NCBI GenBank assembly: GCA_013204385.1
Contig: JABMNY010000026.1
Coordinates: forward strand, 1-48,842
Length of the DNA: 48,842 nt
DNA from: Candidatus Uhrbacteria bacterium
GTDB lineage: Bacteria > Patescibacteriota > Patescibacteriia > UBA9934 > GWF2-40-263
Direction: 5' to 3'
The notes under the pieces were generated by a model. That model did not search any database and was not told where the DNA came from. It saw only the letters and a list, made by a program, of their open reading frames with translations. Position numbers and translations under genes: made by a program. This document shows positions 41,505 to 48,721 of this stretch, piece by piece (within the stretch, counting starts at the first letter, position 1; each line of letters begins with the position of its first letter).

Positions 41505-42729
41505 TTTTGGAAATATGGGTTGGGGTGACTTCTTCGTAGATGGCCATCAGGCGTCGATAATGGTCATCAATATTGAACTGCTTCTCAATCGTTGATCTGG
41601 CTGCATGCGCAAGTACGACGCGCAAATCTTCATCGTATGCCAAGCGCGTGATCGCCTCGACCCATCCAGGAAGATCGGTGGGGCCCACAAGTAATCCATT
41701 TACACGATCTTCTATTATCTCTGATACACCTCCGACATCAGAAGCGATCACCGGCTTGCCGGCAGTCATTGCCTCAAGCACGGTCAAAGGAAAATTCTCG
41801 TGCACACGAGACGGCAACAAGACCGCACGCGCTCCTTGGTACATCTGTGCAAGTTCTTCCCCCATTCTAAATCCAACGAATTCAATATTTTTCAATCCGT
41901 CTGCCAGATGATGTAAGCGCTCCATCTCAGGACCTCTTCCAACAATCTTGAACTCAAGATCTGGAATGAGTCTTGCGGCACGCACAATCGTCTCTATCCC
42001 CTTCTCTTCGCTGAGTCGTCCAACAAACAAGAAATACCCATCGTGATCATATCGAGACTCCACCACATGCGGATCGATTCCATAATGATTCACACGAATC
42101 TTTTCAGCAGGAAACCCTCCTGACAGAAGCTGACGTTTCATGTAGTGCGAGGGACAGATAAAGAGATCCACATTCCGTTCATAGATTTTCAACCATCGAT
42201 GAAATTTATGAACGACTACTTGGACAAAACTCGCAATGAACGAATGTTTGTGAAACCGAGAAAAGGCTCCTCGGATGATTCCAACATGACGATAATCTTC
42301 TCCGCATCCAGATGCCCAAATATTATATTGTGGGGAAATAAGATGATGGTCATGCACCGTCATTACTACAGGAACATGCTCATCTTTACAGGTATCTAAA
42401 ATGGAAGGTGAGATTTGTGTGTAAATATTGTGAAGATGCACAAGTGCCGGACTCTCTTGTGTAATGAGTGTCGCAAGCTTTCTTCGCGCTTCAAGTGAGT
42501 AGAACATTCGTCCCACCGTACGTAAACCCTGCCAATTCAGCTTCACTTTTTCTGTCTGTACAAACGAAACAAACAGGTTGCTATATGGGGTTTCTTGATT
42601 ATCTAACTGTTTCATTGCAAACGGAATGACGGTATTCCCCTGTGTTTCAAGCCACGCAGAAAGCTCGAGCATATAACGCTCCGCTCCCCCTTTCAACGCA
42701 TAGAATTTATTGACTTGAATGATCTTCAT
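41488..42729 (-). CDS. GT4 family glycosyltransferase
   Basis: 413 residues from ATG 42729, with GAAGG just upstream and a 4-base overlap (ATGA) with the polymerase gene. The N-terminal domain begins IIQVNKFYALKGGAERYMLEL and contains VVMTVHDHHLI and FICPSHYMK. The C-terminal domain has FLFVGRLSEEKGIETIV, IVGRGPEME, and LPSRVHENFPLTVLEAMTAGKPVIAS with the E-x7-E donor site. It is coupled to the O-antigen-ligase-type protein and therefore probably acts on the same polysaccharide. Sugar specificity is not readable. Confidence 0.92.
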   Translation of the reverse strand: MKIIQVNKFYALKGGAERYMLELSAWLETQGNTVIPFAMKQLDNQETPYSNLFVSFVQTEKVKLNWQGLRTVGRMFYSLEARRKLATLITQESPALVHLHNIYTQISPSILDTCKDEHVPVVMTVHDHHLISPQYNIWASGCGEDYRHVGIIRGAFSRFHKHSFIASFVQVVVHKFHRWLKIYERNVDLFICPSHYMKRQLLSGGFPAEKIRVNHYGIDPHVVESRYDHDGYFLFVGRLSEEKGIETIVRAARLIPDLEFKIVGRGPEMERLHHLADGLKNIEFVGFRMGEELAQMYQGARAVLLPSRVHENFPLTVLEAMTAGKPVIASDVGGVSEIIEDRVNGLLVGPTDLPGWVEAITRLAYDEDLRVVLAHAARSTIEKQFNIDDHYRRLMAIYEEVTPTHISKTKNRP

Positions 42730-44252
42730 ACCTTCTTTTCTTTTTCCGCAAGCACATACAAGAATCCCGCATACATCCAAAGGTAGTAGGCACTGGTTCG
42801 AATTTCAAGCAGTGTTGAGGTGAATGCATTAAATCCGACTCCAATCAACATGGCACACACTCCCATCGCAAGCGCCTGAACAAATGGATCCTTATGTGTT
42901 TTTGCCACGTTCAGGGCATAGAAAAACAATCCCAAATAAAACCAAAGATAAAAAACCATCCCCAATGTTCCAGATTCTCCCCAAAGGGAAAACCAATTGT
43001 TGTCGATCGCGCCATCGGTACCAAACACCCCAAATGGAAGACCTAAGTTCTCATAGACCGCTGTGTTATGTAGTGCTGCCACCGCCCCTCCTCCATATTG
43101 TCCCGGACCAAATCCCAGAATTGGAGAAGCAGAAACAACATTGAGTGGGGTGTGAATAAACCAAAATACGCGACCAAGACCGTAATACTCCCCTCGCCAA
43201 CGCGCAAGACTAAAGCTCTCAAAGAATCGTTCAGAGAGCGACTGACCAGGAGATTCTGTAATCAGACTTACATTCAGTCCTGACCCCGCGAGAACGATTG
43301 AAAGAAACAAGACAAACATTGCAAATCCAGCAAGTACACGACGATCATGCTTCAAGAGAAGACCAATAAACAGGAATCCTAGGAGAAATGCGAACCAAGA
43401 GGCTCGAGAATAGGTTAAGACAAGCGCAGGAATTCCAATAACAAAAAGCCAAATGATCCATGGATGTTTTGCGTAAAATTTCTTGGTGAATAACATCGCT
43501 GTCCCAAGAAGCAAAAAGAGATAGAGAAAGTTCCCAAGACGGTCGTAGCGACCAAGCGTGGCAAAAATTCTCGATCCTGGATCCCAAAACTGCTCGACTC
43601 CCCCCGTAAGCGTTATGGTCCCAAGCGTACGTGCTTCTGAGGGAAGCAGAAACTGATCAAGAGGCTCGCCAATAATTCCTTGGAGAATTCCAAGGAGGCA
43701 TTGAAACGCCACAATTCCAAACATCGCCCAGGTAAGATTTTGGATGAATGTTTTAGAGGGAGCAATCTGTACAACCAGAAAAAACACCAACATGAATCGT
43801 AATATCTGACGCAGTCCTAGCAGTGCAACCGTTGGTGAGACAAGGTTCACGAGCGCCGACGCCAATAAGACAAGCACAAACAACATAAACGGCAGATCAA
43901 ACGGTGTTTGGCGGTAGACCTTTTTCCCAGACAAAATACGCGTTAACACAACAAACGCGACAAGATAGATAAGAAACTCAGATCCATACCGTGCAAACAC
44001 ATACACGTCATCTGGAATGAATTTCAAAATAATAGATTCAAACGGAAGATAGAGAGCAAGAAATCCAAGCGCATATTGTGGACGCACAAACGTCACAATT
44101 ACAAGACACCCTCCTAACACCGATGCGAGAACAAGCGTAGGTGAAAAGATGGATTGTAGGACGATCAGAAAAGCAAGGAGCAGGAAGAGAAATGCTGTTG
44201 CAAGCGCTGTATGCTCTTCTGCACGTTTGTACACCGTGCGCAGGTTGATCAT
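42726..44252 (-). CDS. O-antigen ligase/polymerase-type membrane protein
   Basis: About 508 residues from ATG 44252, with about 12 transmembrane helices. The long outside loop (about 330-395) with SLSERFFESFSLARWRGEYYGLGRVFW…GFGPGQYGGG and a later NNWFSLWGESG is typical of the Wzy_C/O-antigen ligase family (PF04932), which joins lipid-linked glycan units outside the membrane. The promoter (extended -10 TG-A-TACAAT) ends eight bases before the ATG and overlaps a perfect inverted repeat, so its expression may be repressed. It is followed by, and overlaps, the GT4 gene. Confidence 0.88.
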   Translation of the reverse strand: MINLRTVYKRAEEHTALATAFLFLLLAFLIVLQSIFSPTLVLASVLGGCLVIVTFVRPQYALGFLALYLPFESIILKFIPDDVYVFARYGSEFLIYLVAFVVLTRILSGKKVYRQTPFDLPFMLFVLVLLASALVNLVSPTVALLGLRQILRFMLVFFLVVQIAPSKTFIQNLTWAMFGIVAFQCLLGILQGIIGEPLDQFLLPSEARTLGTITLTGGVEQFWDPGSRIFATLGRYDRLGNFLYLFLLLGTAMLFTKKFYAKHPWIIWLFVIGIPALVLTYSRASWFAFLLGFLFIGLLLKHDRRVLAGFAMFVLFLSIVLAGSGLNVSLITESPGQSLSERFFESFSLARWRGEYYGLGRVFWFIHTPLNVVSASPILGFGPGQYGGGAVAALHNTAVYENLGLPFGVFGTDGAIDNNWFSLWGESGTLGMVFYLWFYLGLFFYALNVAKTHKDPFVQALAMGVCAMLIGVGFNAFTSTLLEIRTSAYYLWMYAGFLYVLAEKEKKV

Positions 44253-44260
44253 GTACACAA

Positions 44261-44284
44261 ATTGTATCACAAAATGTGTGATAC
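44261..44284 (-). promoter_or_regulatory. Promoter with palindromic operator
   Basis: The extended -10 TG-A-TACAAT (44269-44261) is embedded in a perfect 8-bp inverted repeat GTATCACA-N5-TGTGATAC (44264-44271 and 44277-44284). A dimeric repressor bound here would block the promoter. Confidence 0.6.
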
Positions 44285-44294
44285 GAGATCTTGG

Positions 44295-44329
44295 AAAAAG
44301 AAAAAGCGGACATCGTGAGAGATGTCCGC
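44295..44329 (-). terminator. Terminator of the longer MopE-like gene
   Basis: Minus strand perfect 9-bp stem GCGGACATC / GATGTCCGC with a 6-base loop, followed by TTTTTCTTTTTCC. Confidence 0.92.
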
Positions 44330-44345
44330 GCGTGAGACTCAGAGA

Positions 44346-46559
44346 CTACGGGGTGTAGTCGCTGGTGAAGACACCTTCGTAGTCGAAGGTGAGGATCGAG
44401 TAGGAATCGCTCCCCTCGAAGTTGCCGTCGACGGTGGTGTCGTCCGAGCCGTTGTCGTCCCAGTCGAAGCTCCATCCGAAGGTGGAGATCTCGACGGAGC
44501 CCGAGGGCATCAGATCGCTGTCGAAGTTGCCCTCGACATCCCCGGTATAGGTCCCGGAGAGGTAGGTGGCGAAGTCGCCGGAGAAGACACACTCGATCGA
44601 GCCACTGATCATGGGATCCACGGTCGTGTCGACGGTCAAGTTGACCGTTCCCTCACAGGAGTCCGATCCCAAACCGAAGGTGGTCTCGGTGAGGGTGATG
44701 GTGAAGTCGCCCTCGTAGTCACCTTCGGTGACGCAGGGCGAGGAGTCCATGTCCTCGTCGCAGTCGTTGTCCACGGAATCTCCGCAGACCTCGAGCGCGT
44801 CCGGGTTCACGTACTCGTCCGTGTCGTCACAGTCACCCATGACGCTGACGTACCCGGAGGTGACGTCACAGGCATCGGCACTGGTGGCGGGGTCGCCGTA
44901 GCCGTCGCCGTCCACATCGGCGTAGAAGGTCTCACCGACATCCTCGTCGACATCGCCGTCGCAGTCGTTGTCCTGCTCATCGCAGTACTCGGTGGCGCCG
45001 GGGTAGACCGTTCGGTCGTCGTCGTCACAGTCGGTGCCGTCTGCCACCGTCCCCGAGGGGGCGGAACAGGAGACCGTGCTGATCGAAGCGTCGCCGTAGC
45101 CGTCGTTGTCGTCGTCGGTGTACCAGGTGGTCGCGTCCGAGGAGCTGTCCGGATCCGTGGATCCGTCGCAGTCGTTGTCCGCGCCGTCGCAGTACTCGGT
45201 GGCGCCGGGGTAGCTGGTGGCATCCCCGTCGTCGCAGTCGGTGTCGTCGGCGACGTAGCCCCACGGCTGGTCACACTGGGTGACCGTGACACCTCCGGCA
45301 TCGCCGTAGGTGTCGCCGTCGGCGTCGGGGTAGTAGGTTCCGGCGTCCGTGGCGCCCACATCGGTGGTGCCGTCACAGTCGTCATCGAGGTCGTCGCAGA
45401 CCTCGACAGCACCGGGGTTCACATCGGCGTCGATGTCGTCGCAGTCGGTCGCGTCTGCCACCGTCCCCGAGGGGGCGGAGCAGGACATGGTCGAGCTGGT
45501 GGCGTCGCCGTAGCCGTCGGAGTCCGAATCGGTGTACCAGGTGCTGGCGTCGGCGCTGGTGTCCGGATCCGTGGATCCGTCGCAGTCGTTGTCCGCGCCG
45601 TCGCAGTACTCGGTCGCGCCGGGGTAGCTGGTGGCATCCGTGTCGTCGCAGTCATCCGCGCTGTCGACGTAGCCCGAGGGCTGGTCGCAGGCCTCCGTGG
45701 TGGAAGCGGGATCACCCGACCCATCGCCGTCGGCATCCTCGAAGTAAGTCACCATGACCTCTTCGTCGATGTCGTCGTCGCAGTCGTTGTCGATCAGATC
45801 GCAGACTTCCTCGTTGCCGGGGCTGACCTCGGGGTCGTGGTCGTTGCAGTCGGTGTCGTCCGCAACCGAGCCCGAGGGCTGGTCGCAGGCGTCCTGGCTG
45901 ACCGTGGAGTCACCGTAGCCATCGTTGTCCGCGTCGGTGTACCAGGTCGAGGCATCCACCGCGTTCTCGTCGACGGTGCCGTCGCAGTCGTTGTCGATCT
46001 CGTTGCAGACCTCGGTGGCACCGGGATTCACGTCAGCGTTGTCATCGTCACAGTCGGTGCCGTCGGTGACCCAACGCCCGTCTCCGCCGGACAGCTCACA
46101 GCCGTTCTCGAGTTCCCATGCGGGATCCCCGTAGGAGTCACCATCGGAATCGGCATACCAGAGGTTGCCCTCCGAATTGTCGACGACGCCGTCACAGTCC
46201 TGATCCACGTTGTCGCAGACCTCGGTTGCACCCGGGTGGATGCTGGCGTGATTGTCGTCGCAGTCCTCGCCCTGGGCCACGTAGCCGTCGGGCTGGTCGC
46301 AGGACCAGGTGACGTTGCCCGTCTGGCCGTAGCCATCCGAGTCGCCATCGAGGTACCAGAGGGTCTCGAGACCGACCGTGGGGTCGTTGTCGTCGCAGTC
46401 CTCATCAGCACCGATGCCGTCGCCATCATCGTCCGTGAGGGACGTGGTGCCGGTGTCGTCGATGTTGGGATCGAGGTTGCGATCATCGCGCTGAACGGTC
46501 AGAGGACTACAGGCGGACAGGATGGCCAACAAGGCCAGGGGCAGGATGGAACGCGTCAT
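44346..46559 (-). CDS. Lipoprotein with eight MopE-like metal-binding repeats
   Basis: 737 residues from ATG 46559 (GGAG six bases upstream). A lipobox LSAC puts the lipidated Cys at 17, followed by the VQRDD motif shared with its paralogue. Residues about 45-600 hold eight units of about 70 residues. Each has a (W/Y)YxDxDxDGYGD loop, a Cys, 'CDQPSGYVAD', DCDD-x-(D/N), PGA-x-E-x-C and DNDCDG, the 'putative metal-binding motif' (PF11617, MopE-like), rich in calcium-type Asp loops and Cys pairs. A beta domain of about 130 residues ends the protein. The gene is strongly G+C-rich compared with its neighbours and resembles proteins of Myxococcota and other deltaproteobacteria. Adhesion or metal binding at the surface is an inference. 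Confidence 0.88.
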   Translation of the reverse strand: MTRSILPLALLAILSACSPLTVQRDDRNLDPNIDDTGTTSLTDDDGDGIGADEDCDDNDPTVGLETLWYLDGDSDGYGQTGNVTWSCDQPDGYVAQGEDCDDNHASIHPGATEVCDNVDQDCDGVVDNSEGNLWYADSDGDSYGDPAWELENGCELSGGDGRWVTDGTDCDDDNADVNPGATEVCNEIDNDCDGTVDENAVDASTWYTDADNDGYGDSTVSQDACDQPSGSVADDTDCNDHDPEVSPGNEEVCDLIDNDCDDDIDEEVMVTYFEDADGDGSGDPASTTEACDQPSGYVDSADDCDDTDATSYPGATEYCDGADNDCDGSTDPDTSADASTWYTDSDSDGYGDATSSTMSCSAPSGTVADATDCDDIDADVNPGAVEVCDDLDDDCDGTTDVGATDAGTYYPDADGDTYGDAGGVTVTQCDQPWGYVADDTDCDDGDATSYPGATEYCDGADNDCDGSTDPDSSSDATTWYTDDDNDGYGDASISTVSCSAPSGTVADGTDCDDDDRTVYPGATEYCDEQDNDCDGDVDEDVGETFYADVDGDGYGDPATSADACDVTSGYVSVMGDCDDTDEYVNPDALEVCGDSVDNDCDEDMDSSPCVTEGDYEGDFTITLTETTFGLGSDSCEGTVNLTVDTTVDPMISGSIECVFSGDFATYLSGTYTGDVEGNFDSDLMPSGSVEISTFGWSFDWDDNGSDDTTVDGNFEGSDSYSILTFDYEGVFTSDYTP
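45147..45639 (-). repeat. Recent internal duplication in the MopE-like gene
   Basis: The 79-bp stretches 45147-45225 and 45561-45639 are identical except for one base and lie 414 bp (138 codons, two protein units) apart. Flanking parts of the units are also very similar, so the repeat array expanded recently. Confidence 0.8.
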
Positions 46560-46726
46560 GTGACACTCCGGGGGTTGAACATTCTCCCTCCCCACCAAAG
46601 GGGTAGGTGCCAGGCCGATGGCAGGGAGAGATTGTTTGGTTGAAGGGATCTTGGCCTGGTTTCAGGACCAAACGGCACTAAAATCAGTTCACGATCTGCA
46701 CAAAAAACCAGTCATTTTGACGTATT
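46560..46726 (-). other. Leader of the longer MopE-like gene
   Basis: A leader of about 160 bases between promoter and start codon, with no open reading frame of note. It is mixed in composition and ends in CCCCCGGAG before the start, closely similar to the end of the paralogue's leader. Confidence 0.5.
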
Positions 46727-46755
46727 CTTATACCACTATACCCGCTTCTTGTCAA
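46727..46755 (-). promoter_or_regulatory. Promoter of the longer MopE-like gene
   Basis: Minus strand TTGACA (46755-46750), 17-base spacer, TATAAG (46732-46727). It is close to consensus. Confidence 0.75.
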
Positions 46756-46827
46756 TGCGTTTCGTATGGAAAAGGCGGGAAAATGAATGAGGTGGGAAAG
46801 GTGGAATGGTGAGAAGGTGAAAGCAGG

Positions 46828-46954
46828 CAAAAACGTCTGAAATTGAGCTGAGAACGCCGGTCTGGAGGGAGAAAAGCTCGTGAGACGACCCAAAAGGTCG
46901 TCGAGCGAGTTTTCGACTGAAGACCAAGTTATCAGCCAATTTCAGACGTTTTTG
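46828..46954. repeat. Inverted-repeat hairpin element, copy 1
   Basis: 127 bp with perfect 18-bp terminal inverted repeats (46828-46845 and 46937-46954). Inside are a GCTGA/TCAGC stem, conserved unpaired AGAACGCC (46851-46858) and AAGTTA (46926-46931), a GGTCT/AGACC stem, a GGA/GA loop and a long variable inner hairpin (ACGACC/GGTCGT at its tip). There is no coding capacity. It abuts the T tract of the preceding gene's terminator and lies 72 bp upstream of the -35 of the next MopE-like gene. Copy 2 is at 48722-48842. It could be a structured RNA, an insulator or terminator, or a MITE. Confidence 0.8.
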
Positions 46955-47010
46955 AAAAAGAAAAGCCCCCGAGTGAAGTCGAGCTAGAAAGCTCTTCTCC
47001 ACGCGAGGGC
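46955..47010 (-). terminator. Terminator of the shorter MopE-like gene
   Basis: Minus strand long stem GCCCTCG / CGGGGGC (47010-47004 with 46971-46965), continued by GTGGAG/CTTCAC and GAGCT/AGCTC, then TTTTCTTTTTC. Confidence 0.88.
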
Positions 47011-47018
47011 GCGTGCTT

Positions 47019-47060
47019 GATCTCTGCCCTACTCCGGATGAACTTCATCGGGTAGAGATC
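47019..47060 (-). other. Second 3' hairpin of the shorter MopE-like gene
   Basis: GATCTCTGCCC (47019-47029) pairs with GGGTAGAGATC (47050-47060), with an inner GATGAA/TTCATC stem. It lies between the stop codon and the terminator and has no T run. Confidence 0.7.
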
Positions 47061-47083
47061 TCGTTGTTGTGGCCGGAAGTGGC

Positions 47084-48427
47084 CTAGACCTGACAGTCGG
47101 AGTCGGAGCTCACGACGAGGACGGCGGAGCAGGAGCCTCCGTCGTTCCAGACCTCGAGGTCGGACTCATCGTACCAGTCGCCATCGAACCAGATGTCGAT
47201 GCCGACGCTGGAGTCGATGACACCGCCGGCGCAGAGCCAGTCGCTCGCGGGGTTGCCCTCGCTCACGTTCAGGCGCAGTCCGCAGCTCGACGAGAGATCA
47301 TACTCGGAGGTCAGGAACTCCACGTCGACGCTGGTCCCGGAGGACTGCGTGTCGGTCTCGTCCCAGACGTCGCCGAGGTCGTCGGCGTCCGTGTAGGTCT
47401 GGACGTTGAGCTGGTAGTAGCCCGACGACCCGTAGGTCGCCAGGACGTACGCCTGCCAGTCCTCGTCGATGTCACCATCGCAGTCGTTGTCGATCTCGTC
47501 GATGCCGGTGATCGGCAGTCCGTCGTCGTCGAGCTCGCGCTCTTCGACGCCGGGGTTGATGGTGGCGTCCGAGTCGTCGCAGTCGACATCTTCGGAGTAT
47601 CCGTCCCCATCGCTGTCGACGGAGGGCTCGGTGCAGACGGAATCGGACCCGTCGCAGTCGTTGTCGATGCCGTCGCCACACACTTCGGTGGCGTCGGGGT
47701 TGATGGTCGAGTCTGCGTCATTGCAGTCCTCGAACTGGTACCACCCGTCGCCATCGACGTCGGTGGTGTCGGTGACGACGTCGCCGTCTTCGTCGATGAA
47801 GCCGTCGCAGTCGTTGTCGATGCCATCGCTGACATCGCTGGCGCCGGGGTGGATGGTGGAGTCCGCGTCGTCGCAATCGACGTCCGCGGTGTAGCCATCG
47901 CCGTCGCTGTCGACGGCGGGCTCTTCTTCGGTGCCGGTGTCGGCGTCCTCATCGGTCTCGTCGTCGCAGTCGCTGTCGATGCCGTCGCCGGGCTCGTCTT
48001 CCGCACCCGGGTGGATGTCGGCGTTCGAGTCGTCGCAGTCACCGCCGGCGGGGGTGTAGCCGTCGCCGTCGTTGTCGACGGTCGAGCAGACATCCTCCTC
48101 GTCCACCTCGCCGTCGCAGTCATCGTCCTGCCCGTTGCAGGTCTCGACGGCGCCGGGGTAGATGGCGGGGTCGGTGTCGTCACAGTCGATGAGACCGGTC
48201 CGTCCGTCCCCGTCGAGGTCTTCGTAGACCGTGTCGGTGCCGATTCCGGTGTCGGTGTCTTCGTCAGTGCCGGTGTCTTCGTCGGTGTCCTCACCGGTGT
48301 TGGTGATGTTGGCGCCGGTGTCCTCGTAGCAGTCTTCACTGCACGAGTTGTCGTCACGCTGGACCTTCATCTCTCCGCAGGCGGAGAGGAAGAGGGTGAC
48401 GGACAGAGGAAGGAGGAATCGGGTCAT
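47084..48427 (-). CDS. Lipoprotein with MopE-like metal-binding repeats, paralogue
   Basis: About 447 residues from ATG 48427 (GGAG five bases upstream). Signal peptide and lipobox LSAC with Cys17, then a GEMKVQRDD start like its neighbour. A Thr/Asp/Glu-rich linker (about 28-65) leads to five or six units with VDSDGDGY, DCDDxDxxIxPGA and GIDNDCDG motifs, shorter than those of the other gene and mostly without the aromatic lead-in. The last 120 residues form a beta domain with two Cys pairs. G+C is high. The same order of promoter, leader, lipoprotein and terminator with an upstream hairpin element is found for the gene at 44346, so the two are duplicated cassettes. Surface location is likely; the bound metal is unknown. 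Confidence 0.88.
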   Translation of the reverse strand: MTRFLLPLSVTLFLSACGEMKVQRDDNSCSEDCYEDTGANITNTGEDTDEDTGTDEDTDTGIGTDTVYEDLDGDGRTGLIDCDDTDPAIYPGAVETCNGQDDDCDGEVDEEDVCSTVDNDGDGYTPAGGDCDDSNADIHPGAEDEPGDGIDSDCDDETDEDADTGTEEEPAVDSDGDGYTADVDCDDADSTIHPGASDVSDGIDNDCDGFIDEDGDVVTDTTDVDGDGWYQFEDCNDADSTINPDATEVCGDGIDNDCDGSDSVCTEPSVDSDGDGYSEDVDCDDSDATINPGVEERELDDDGLPITGIDEIDNDCDGDIDEDWQAYVLATYGSSGYYQLNVQTYTDADDLGDVWDETDTQSSGTSVDVEFLTSEYDLSSSCGLRLNVSEGNPASDWLCAGGVIDSSVGIDIWFDGDWYDESDLEVWNDGGSCSAVLVVSSDSDCQV

Positions 48428-48655
48428 GGGAACTCCAGGGGGTTGGTTCGGGGCACAAACAATGATCTTTATCCGATGGGCAAACTCCCACCGCAATCTT
48501 CACATTGTTTAGACTCCCCGATTCTGTCAGGGGTTGTCCGTTCAAGGACGAGTTTTGTCGTCACTAAACGGACAAACCCTGTTTATTCTATTATTCAGCT
48601 ATTAATGATCTTTTCCCTTGAAAGTAAGACGATTCATCTCACTCTCGAGGCTCTA
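48428..48655 (-). other. Structured leader of the shorter MopE-like gene
   Basis: A leader of about 220 bases without an open reading frame of note. It can form a stem TTGTCCGTT/AACGGACAA (48534-48542 with 48567-48575) and a CCCCGA/TC(A)GGGG hairpin (48516-48533) before the binding site. Confidence 0.55.
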
Positions 48656-48684
48656 AGAATACCACATTTTCCCCATTTTGTCAA
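48656..48684 (-). promoter_or_regulatory. Promoter of the shorter MopE-like gene
   Basis: Minus strand TTGACA (48684-48679), 17-base spacer, TATTCT (48661-48656). Confidence 0.75.
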
Positions 48685-48721
48685 CCTATCTGGACAAAAT
48701 TGGAGGAAGGTAGAAAGCAAG

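Noticed and set aside
44322-46643. 773-codon open frame on the plus strand, opposite the longer MopE-like gene
   Set aside because: It is the antisense of a repetitive GAC/GTC-rich gene. The translation is monotonous Val/Ala/Gly, with no binding site or promoter; the minus frame has a signal peptide and clear motifs.
44807-48357. Regularly spaced similar DNA segments that could suggest a CRISPR array
   Set aside because: The repeats are coding (DCDD units), the spacing varies, and there are no unique spacers or cas genes.
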